DNA of 10,767 bases from an archaeon. GTDB lineage: Archaea; Iainarchaeota; Iainarchaeia; CSSED10-239. How positions within the stretch are numbered: position 1 is the first letter of the stretch; each line of letters opens with the position of its first letter. Shown here one piece after another: positions 6,624 through 10,767 of the stretch. The position numbers and the translations under genes were made by a program. The notes below the pieces were generated by a model that had not been told where the DNA came from, did not search any database, and worked only from the letters and a program-made list of their open reading frames with translations. Where the stretch lies: assembly GCA_029563035.1 (NCBI GenBank), contig JAKQTP010000164.1, positions 1-10,767 of the forward strand, in the 5' to 3' direction.

Positions 6624-7042
6624 AAGCAATAAAAATAAAAGATAAAGATTACTTATTTATTGAAGTTCCTTTTGATGCTTATGGTTTTTCAAATAACTTA
6701 CATTTTGCCCAAATAGATTTTTTACTAAATGTTAATTATAAAGATTCTTCTTTGTTAGTTAGCGATACAATAATATTGAAAGATTGTTATGATAATAAAT
6801 TTCAAATAATATCCACAACAAAAGATATTACAGAAAAACAAGCTGAAAATATTGTTGAAAGTAAAATAATATATTCTATCAAATTAACTACATATAGAGA
6901 TTATATGTTTTTACATAGTAGTTCAGATTATGAAAATGAATTTTTATTCGATTATATGACAGCAAAAGAATCTTTAAAATCACTAATTCAAGCCCATTTG
7001 CTTGACGTAGAGAAAAATTATTTAATTTTATTGAAAAACTAA
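6620..7042 (+). CDS. hypothetical protein, 140 residues
   Basis: Begins M-K-A-I-K-I-K-D-K-D-Y-L-F-I-E-V-P and has a beta-rich N-terminal half, including I-I-L-K-D-C-Y-D-N-K-F-Q-I-I. The C-terminal third is helical: T-A-K-E-S-L-K-S-L-I-Q-A-H-L-L-D-V-E-K-N-Y-L. Its start overlaps the preceding stop by four bases and the next gene starts one base after its stop, so it sits in the middle of a tightly coupled cluster. It looks like a small phage or element protein of unknown role; no catalytic motif, signal peptide or membrane segment is seen. Confidence 0.65.
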   Translation: MKAIKIKDKDYLFIEVPFDAYGFSNNLHFAQIDFLLNVNYKDSSLLVSDTIILKDCYDNKFQIISTTKDITEKQAENIVESKIIYSIKLTTYRDYMFLHSSSDYENEFLFDYMTAKESLKSLIQAHLLDVEKNYLILLKN

Positions 7043-7043
7043 T

Positions 7044-7247
7044 ATGAAATCGGAACAAGAAGTAATTAAGATTCTTCAAGAGAATGGGATAGAAGTAATT
7101 ATGAAACCTGTTGCTTTGTTGCCTGATTATCAAGTAAACAATTATGGGTTTGAAGGCAAAACAAATGGAATTATAGAAACAGATATTTATGAGGCATTAA
7201 AAAGATTAGAAGTTCGTAAAAAATTTATAAAAGACCCTTTCTCTTAA
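7044..7247 (+). CDS. small hypothetical protein, 67 residues
   Basis: Starts M-K-S-E-Q-E-V-I-K-I-L-Q-E-N-G-I-E-V and contains T-D-I-Y-E-A-L-K-R-L-E-V-R-K-K-F, a mostly helical, charged composition. The frame runs just one base after the preceding stop. It is the last gene of the run that starts at promoter P3; no clear terminator follows, only an AT-rich 90-base spacer before promoter P4. No family recognised. Confidence 0.6.
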   Translation: MKSEQEVIKILQENGIEVIMKPVALLPDYQVNNYGFEGKTNGIIETDIYEALKRLEVRKKFIKDPFS

Positions 7248-7336
7248 CTTTTAATTTAAAATAAATAACAAGCCCAATAAAAAATTAAAGGTATTAATAT
7301 TATTAGAACCTAAAATTAATTAATAAGCATAAATAA

Positions 7337-7390
7337 TTGATTTCTAAAGTTTTACAAATTTGTTTTGCACTTTTATTTTAACTATATTTG
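7337..7390 (+). promoter_or_regulatory. shared-type promoter P4 (lipoprotein run)
   Basis: The box TTGATTTCTAAAG begins at 7337, the -33 TTG at 7360 and the -7 TATATTTG at 7383, again 23 and 23 bases. The ATG follows at 7420 in an A-rich leader. The box is the most diverged of the four. Confidence 0.75.
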
Positions 7391-7419
7391 TGTATTATTA
7401 AAATTAAAAAATTAAAAAA

Positions 7420-7914
7420 ATGAGAAAATTATTTTATTCAATAATATTATTGGTAGTATTATTAAACTTAGAGGGTTGTAAAAAAGAAAGTGTAATTGAA
7501 CCCATTACACCAACTATAAAGGGGACAGTATTAGATTCCATTATTGGTTTTTATTCTGGAACTCATCAATATGTGAACTCAGATGGCATTGGCGATTTAA
7601 TCAATTATGCCAATATGAGTATAATAAAATCTGAACAGGATAGGTATAAAGTTATTGTTTCAAATATTTTTAATCCATATACATTTGAGTTAAATGAAGG
7701 CAGAAAAATAGGTGATGTTATTGTATTTAATATATCTAGACAAATTTATTTAGATGGTCCTTTTATATTATATGGCGACTATTCTTATATACAAGGAAAT
7801 GAATCAGTATCATTGTTTTATGAATTAAATACCAAAGAGTTACAATATGGAATAGAACTTTCTAATAATGGTAGTTATGAAGGATTTCATAGGGGTTATT
7901 ATATAAAGAAATAA
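7420..7914 (+). CDS. predicted lipoprotein, 164 residues
   Basis: The N-terminus M-R-K-L-F-Y is followed by a hydrophobic stretch (S-I-I-L-L-V-V-L-L-N) and a lipobox L-E-G-C, with Cys20 the expected lipidated residue. C-K-K-E follows, as in many Bacteroidota lipoproteins. The mature part of about 145 residues is beta-rich with repeated G-Y/F and N residues (Y-S-G-T-H-Q-Y, N-G-S-Y-E-G-F-H-R-G-Y-Y), as in small beta-sandwich or calycin-like domains, but I cannot name a family. It would be attached to the inner or outer membrane. The next gene starts two bases after its stop. A phage or plasmid lipoprotein can act at the cell surface, for example in exclusion, but nothing here proves it. Confidence 0.8.
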   Translation: MRKLFYSIILLVVLLNLEGCKKESVIEPITPTIKGTVLDSIIGFYSGTHQYVNSDGIGDLINYANMSIIKSEQDRYKVIVSNIFNPYTFELNEGRKIGDVIVFNISRQIYLDGPFILYGDYSYIQGNESVSLFYELNTKELQYGIELSNNGSYEGFHRGYYIKK

Positions 7915-7916
7915 AT

Positions 7917-9098
7917 ATGAATCAATTAGAGCAATATAGAAGCAATATATTACTTAAATGTTTAGTAGGAAGCCATTGCTATGGTTTAGCACATGATAAG
8001 TCCGATGAAGATTTTAGAGGTATATTTATTTTACCTGAAAAAGATTATAACAAACAAGATTCAAGATTATTAATCAATACTCCTTTTCTTAATCAAATTC
8101 AAGATGAAAAAAACAATGAAGTTTATTATGAATTAAAACGTTTTCTAGAATTATTATCTCAAGGTAACCCTAATTGTGTTGAGATACTTTTTTTAGAAGA
8201 AACTTTCTATAAGATTAAAAATCAAATTCTTGCACCAATATTTGAGAATAAGCAAATGTTTCTAAATAAGAAATTTGCAAATGCTTTATTAGGTTTTATT
8301 GATTCTCAAATTAGAAAAGCAACAGGTTCCAATAAAAAAAGTTTTAACCCAGTAGATAAAGAACTTAAAACACCTCTAGACTTTTGTTTTCTTGTATTAA
8401 AAAAGAATAAGAGTGTTACTATCTCACTAAAGAATTTCCTTGTTAAAAACAACATTAAACAACAAGCTTGCGGTATATCAAAAATACCTAATACAAGAGA
8501 TAATTATAATTTATTTCATGATAAGAAACAACAAAGATTATTTTTTGATTCAAGTTTTTTAGGAGAGTTTGAATTAAAAATAAGAAAGAGATTCAACCTA
8601 AATAGGGGTTTGCATTATAAAGGAATTGAGTTAGAAAATAAAACAAGCAATATGTTAAGATTATCTGAGGTTCCTAAAGGCGAGAAGGCGATTGCACAAT
8701 TTACTTTTAATCCACAATCTTACAATGATTATTTAAATGATTATCATGAATATTGGAATTGGGTGAAAGAAAGAAATGAGACAAGATATATTCAAAACCA
8801 ATTAGCTTCTAAAGGTTATGATACTAAAAATATGTCTCATTGCTATAGATTGCTTATGATGTTAGAATATTATTTAGATAATAATAATTTAGTAGTTGAT
8901 GCGCAAGATAAAGAAACTATCTGGAAAATAAAAGAAGGTAAATTTATTTATGAGGATTTAATTAAAATCATTAATGAAAAATATCAAAACTTGAAAGATA
9001 GAATCAAAACCTCAAATATTGTTGAGAACTGCGATATTAATTCTGTTAATCAAATAGAAATCGATATTAGGAAAGAATATTACATTTTAAATAAATAA
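7917..9098 (+). CDS. RlaP/YcgL-type nucleotidyltransferase
   Basis: The 393-residue protein begins with a polymerase-beta-type nucleotidyltransferase motif: G-S-H-C-Y-G (18-23) and S-D-E-D-F-R-G (29-35). D30 and D32 are the likely metal-binding pair; E72 in Y-Y-E-L-K-R-F is a candidate third carboxylate. The spacing and the R-G after the second Asp match the COG3541 / PF10127 group (RlaP, RNA-repair pathway nucleotidyltransferase; YcgL). Family members add nucleotides to an RNA or other acceptor and are often found near RNA ligases or on phages; the substrate here is unknown. All catalytic residues appear intact. The protein is somewhat long for the family. No RNA ligase gene is visible in the window. 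Confidence 0.8.
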   Translation: MNQLEQYRSNILLKCLVGSHCYGLAHDKSDEDFRGIFILPEKDYNKQDSRLLINTPFLNQIQDEKNNEVYYELKRFLELLSQGNPNCVEILFLEETFYKIKNQILAPIFENKQMFLNKKFANALLGFIDSQIRKATGSNKKSFNPVDKELKTPLDFCFLVLKKNKSVTISLKNFLVKNNIKQQACGISKIPNTRDNYNLFHDKKQQRLFFDSSFLGEFELKIRKRFNLNRGLHYKGIELENKTSNMLRLSEVPKGEKAIAQFTFNPQSYNDYLNDYHEYWNWVKERNETRYIQNQLASKGYDTKNMSHCYRLLMMLEYYLDNNNLVVDAQDKETIWKIKEGKFIYEDLIKIINEKYQNLKDRIKTSNIVENCDINSVNQIEIDIRKEYYILNK

Positions 9099-9101
9099 GA
9101 T

Positions 9102-9365
9102 ATGCAATTAAAACAAAAATATATTATCACAGAAGATGAAAGAGTAATTATTTTTTCTGAATTAATGCAACACAAAGAATTTAAACATTTCAACCCTATT
9201 CGTGCAGGGTTTGTTACATTTTATATAGAAAGTGCCTATGGATTTCAAAGAGTTACTTGTGAAACTTTTGGTGAATCAATATCACTTGATTTAAAATCTA
9301 ATAAAGAACTTGATGAAAGAATTATTAAAAAAGAAATTTTAGGTTTTACGCCTATTGATTTATAA
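9102..9365 (+). CDS. small hypothetical protein, 87 residues
   Basis: Starts M-Q-L-K-Q-K-Y-I-I-T-E-D-E-R-V-I-I-F, three bases after the nucleotidyltransferase stop, so co-translation is likely. The middle has N-P-I-R-A-G-F-V-T-F-Y and E-T-F-G-E-S-I-S-L-D-L-K, a beta-rich pattern. From memory, small proteins of this type occur in Bacteroidota phages, but no function is known to me. No signal or membrane segment. Confidence 0.6.
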   Translation: MQLKQKYIITEDERVIIFSELMQHKEFKHFNPIRAGFVTFYIESAYGFQRVTCETFGESISLDLKSNKELDERIIKKEILGFTPIDL

Positions 9366-9377
9366 AAATATTTAAAA

Positions 9378-9431
9378 ATGATTACAGCAGAAAGATTTGG
9401 AAACAAGAACAAAGCAGCTAGAGAATTTTAA
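9378..9431 (+). CDS. possible 17-residue ORF or gene remnant
   Basis: An ATG in an A-rich context, 12 bases after the preceding stop, opens a frame of 17 codons (M-I-T-A-E-R-F-G-N-K-N-K-A-A-R-E-F). It ends 26 bases before the next start. It reads like the beginning of a normal protein cut short, so it may be a decayed gene start, or a chance frame. Confidence 0.25.
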   Translation: MITAERFGNKNKAAREF

Positions 9432-9457
9432 AACACTTGAATGGAGAAGAGAACAAT

Positions 9458-9937
9458 ATGGAAAATAGCGGAAAAATTAAAATAGCTTTAATTAGCTGCG
9501 TATCTATGAAATCACCTTTTGAATGCAAGGCGAAAGATCTTTATATTAGTCCTTTGTTTAAAAAGACTTGGGAATACAATGTTAAAGTAGATAGGCCAGC
9601 TGGAGTTTATATTCTAAGTGCATTACATGGTTTAATTAAATACGATGAAGTTATTAAACCATATGATAAGACACTATTGGATATGTCTAAAGAAGAAGCT
9701 TTAGAATGGGCAGAAAAAGTTAAATCTCAGATTAAAGAAACGTTTGAAACAAGTGGTAGAACATTAGATGATTATCATTTTATGATTTATGCTGGTTCTA
9801 AATACTATGAGAATCTTTTGGATTTCTTTCCAAATAAAGAATTAGTATTTGGAAAGTTACCAATAGGTAAAAGACTGGGAGCGTTATCTTCTGCTTTAAA
9901 AAGTGGGAGTAAAATTATTTGGGAAGATTTTAATTAA
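9458..9937 (+). CDS. DUF6884-like protein
   Basis: An open frame exists from a TTG at 9437, but I choose the ATG at 9458 because a good Shine-Dalgarno-like GGAGAAGAG (9443-9451) lies just before it. The 159-residue product shows I-S-C (12-14), L-Y-I-S-P-L-F (28-34), Y-I-L-S-A-L-H-G-L (51-59), P-Y-D-K-T-L (68-73) and a later Y-A-G-S-K-Y-Y. This is the motif order of DUF6884, found on many phages and mobile elements and, as I recall, resembling a domain of archaeal TGT-related enzymes such as ArcS. That suggests, without proof, a nucleobase- or nucleic-acid-related role. The sampled GC here is about 32-35%, above the genes to its left. Confidence 0.7.
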   Translation: MENSGKIKIALISCVSMKSPFECKAKDLYISPLFKKTWEYNVKVDRPAGVYILSALHGLIKYDEVIKPYDKTLLDMSKEEALEWAEKVKSQIKETFETSGRTLDDYHFMIYAGSKYYENLLDFFPNKELVFGKLPIGKRLGALSSALKSGSKIIWEDFN

Positions 9938-9946
9938 GGAGTTCAA

Positions 9947-10090
9947 ATGAAAGAAATATTATGGGAAGACCTAGAAGATGGTCAAAAAATTAAAACTTTA
10001 GATTCAATTTATAGTATAGATGAAGGTTTTATTAATCTAGATGAGGAAGGTGATGTATATATTACTGGTAACGATTACAGCTATGTTTAG
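9947..10090 (+). CDS. small acidic protein, 47 residues, ending in attC
   Basis: The frame M-K-E-I-L-W-E-D-L-E-D-G ... V-Y-I-T-G-N-D-Y-S-Y-V ends at TAG 10088-10090. A strong Shine-Dalgarno-like AAGGAG (9937-9942) precedes the ATG, unusual for this window. The final codons lie inside the left arm of attC site 2, exactly where cassette genes normally end, which argues that this is the gene belonging to that attC. The repeated G-D/G-N acidic turns suggest a small beta fold. No family recognised. Confidence 0.6.
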   Translation: MKEILWEDLEDGQKIKTLDSIYSIDEGFINLDEEGDVYITGNDYSYV

Positions 10091-10195
10091 TTGCTGATTT
10101 TGAAATACTAAACTATAAATATACAATAAATTATGAACAAAGAACAGAACTTAAATGAACCACAGAACCAGCAATTAAATATAGCTGGTGTTAGC
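10067..10195 (+). other. attC-like recombination site 2
   Basis: Left end GGTAACG (10067-10073), arm ACAGCTATGTTTAGTTGCTG (10077-10096); right arm CAGCAATTAAATATAGCTG (10169-10187), right end GTTAGCG (10190-10196). The arms pair over 19 positions with two G-T mismatches. The site is about 129 bases long with a loop of about 72 bases. The preceding gene stops in the left arm and the following frame starts in the loop. The crossover would fall between G10190 and T10191. Confidence 0.8.
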
Positions 10196-10471
10196 GGTTC
10201 GGTGTTTATTCAAGAAAAAGTTTGGGATAAATACTCAAAATTTGTTAGCGGCGAATTAAACGATTTACAACATTGTGCAGGAACAAATTTAATGCACCGT
10301 GTTGAATTTAACAATGCTTTAGATGCTATAATTCCTAATATTGATGATGCTGGTGTAATAGCTGTTGAAATTTCGGAAATGGTAAAACCAGAATTAACTG
10401 CACATGAACAAGCGTTTTTTATTGCTGGATTCCAAGAATGTATCAAGTGGCTTCTTTACACTGACCGCTAA
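10133..10471 (+). CDS. hypothetical cassette protein with attC-encoded N-terminus
   Basis: The 112-residue frame starts with an ATG in the loop of attC site 2. Residues 1-22 are encoded by the attC (ending L-N-I-A-G-V-S-G), and the cassette proper begins at about residue 20. A GTG at 10202 is an alternative internal start. The remaining ~90 residues (V-W-D-K-Y-S-K-F ... H-E-Q-A-F-F-I-A-G-F-Q-E-C-I-K-W-L) are mostly helical and soluble, and the family is unknown. The stop TAA is part of the left end GCTAAC of attC site 3. This gene-attC overlap on both sides is typical of compact integron cassettes. Confidence 0.65.
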   Translation: MNKEQNLNEPQNQQLNIAGVSGSVFIQEKVWDKYSKFVSGELNDLQHCAGTNLMHRVEFNNALDAIIPNIDDAGVIAVEISEMVKPELTAHEQAFFIAGFQECIKWLLYTDR

Positions 10472-10587
10472 CGTATGGTGCTATACTTAGTGCCGATTTA
10501 TGAAAACGAATGTTAATTATTAAAAACAAAAAGATGTTAAAAAACGAAATAACCGAGAATGAGGCATTGAGTATAGCACGTGTTAGT
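10467..10587 (+). other. attC-like recombination site 3
   Basis: Left end GCTAACG (10467-10473), arm GTGCTATACT (10478-10487) continued by TGCC (10491-10494). The right arm GGCA (10563-10566) and AGTATAGCAC (10570-10579) pair with these, and the right end is GTTAGTG (10582-10588). The stem covers 17 positions with two G-T-type mismatches. The length is about 121 bases. The stop of the preceding gene lies in the left end and the next start in the loop. Confidence 0.8.
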
Positions 10588-10767
10588 GGCAGTACTTTTG
10601 TGAATGCTGATTGCTTTGATGTTTTCCCTTTTATTGAGGATAAATCAATTGATGCTATTATTTGCGATTTACCTTACGGAACGACTGCTTGTGCTTGGGA
10701 TATAATTATACCATTTGAGCCACTATGGAAGCAATACAAGCGAATTATAAAAGACAAAGGTGTTATT
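10534..10767 (+). CDS. DNA methyltransferase, N-terminal part (cut by window end)
   Basis: The frame is open to the window edge (78 residues seen). From residue 21 it follows the start of a DNA amino-methyltransferase: [10 protein letters not shown], then [15 protein letters not shown] (37-51), where D-L-P-Y-G is the catalytic motif IV (D/N-P-P-Y type), followed by W-D and [13 protein letters not shown]. Such enzymes methylate adenine N6 or cytosine N4 using S-adenosylmethionine. No restriction partner is visible. The ATG at 10534 lies in the loop of attC site 3, so the first ~20 residues (ending I-A-R-V-S-G-S) are attC-encoded. Orphan methyltransferases are common cassette cargo. Confidence 0.8.
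   Translation, partial: MLKNEITENEALSIARVSGSTFVNADCFDVFPFIEDKSIDAIICDLPYGTTACAWDIIIPFEPLWKQYKRIIKDKGVI

Noticed and set aside
7260..7320. Terminator after the 7247 stop
   Set aside because: Only weak AT pairing (AGGT...ACCT) without a T-run; not convincing.
10091..10121. Promoter in the loop of attC site 2 (TTG at 10091, TATAAATA at 10114)
   Set aside because: The spacing of 23 fits, but the -7 element lacks the TTTG part, and the TTG is part of the attC arm.
1..10767. CRISPR array, insertion sequence or rRNA
   Set aside because: No regularly spaced repeats, no transposase frame with terminal repeats and no rRNA-like sequence were seen.

Overview
This is AT-rich DNA from a member of the Bacteroidota, most likely a flavobacterium-like host or a mobile element living in one. 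The evidence is five promoter-like sites of the Bacteroidota type (TTG, then TAnnTTTG/A about 20 bases later), A-rich start contexts such as AAATAAAATG instead of Shine-Dalgarno sites for most genes, and a type II lipoprotein signal of the form L-E-G-C-K-K. All supported genes lie on the + strand.

The two ends look like an integron gene-cassette array. Three imperfect inverted repeats have the layout of attC sites: a CTAAC-type left end, paired arms, a loop, and a GTTAG-type right end. They lie at 135-217, 10067-10195 and 10467-10587, all in the same orientation, each directly after or overlapping the stop codon of a gene. The left end holds the tail of a cassette gene (1-123). The right end holds a 47-residue gene, a hypothetical cassette gene and the start of a DNA methyltransferase. 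In the last two genes the start codon lies in the loop of the preceding attC, so their N-termini are attC-encoded and share the residues I-A-x-V-S-G-S.

Between the first and second attC lie almost 10 kb with no other attC that I can find. Rows counted by hand are about 20-32% GC there, against about 36-41% in the outer flanks. The content resembles the accessory or early region of a phage or plasmid: two small genes (350-755), a DUF932 phage/plasmid protein (1045-2193) closed by a strong terminator, a RadA/DnaB-type RecA-fold ATPase (2730-4013), a tRNA-like 45-base element (4034-4078), a 383-residue two-module protein (4109-5260), a tight run of six small genes (5347-7247) including a possible peptidyl-tRNA-hydrolase-like protein, and a last run (7420-10090) with a lipoprotein, an RlaP/YcgL-type nucleotidyltransferase, a DUF6884 protein and small hypotheticals.

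Four transcription units inside this block share an almost identical promoter layout. An upstream box resembling TTGA-N3-TCAA begins exactly 23 bases before the -33 TTG, which begins exactly 23 bases before the -7 element (starts 966, 2641, 5272, 7337). This suggests one shared regulator. No integrase, capsid, terminase or conjugation gene is visible. The block could be an oversized multi-gene cassette, or a phage/plasmid-derived element inserted into a cassette array.
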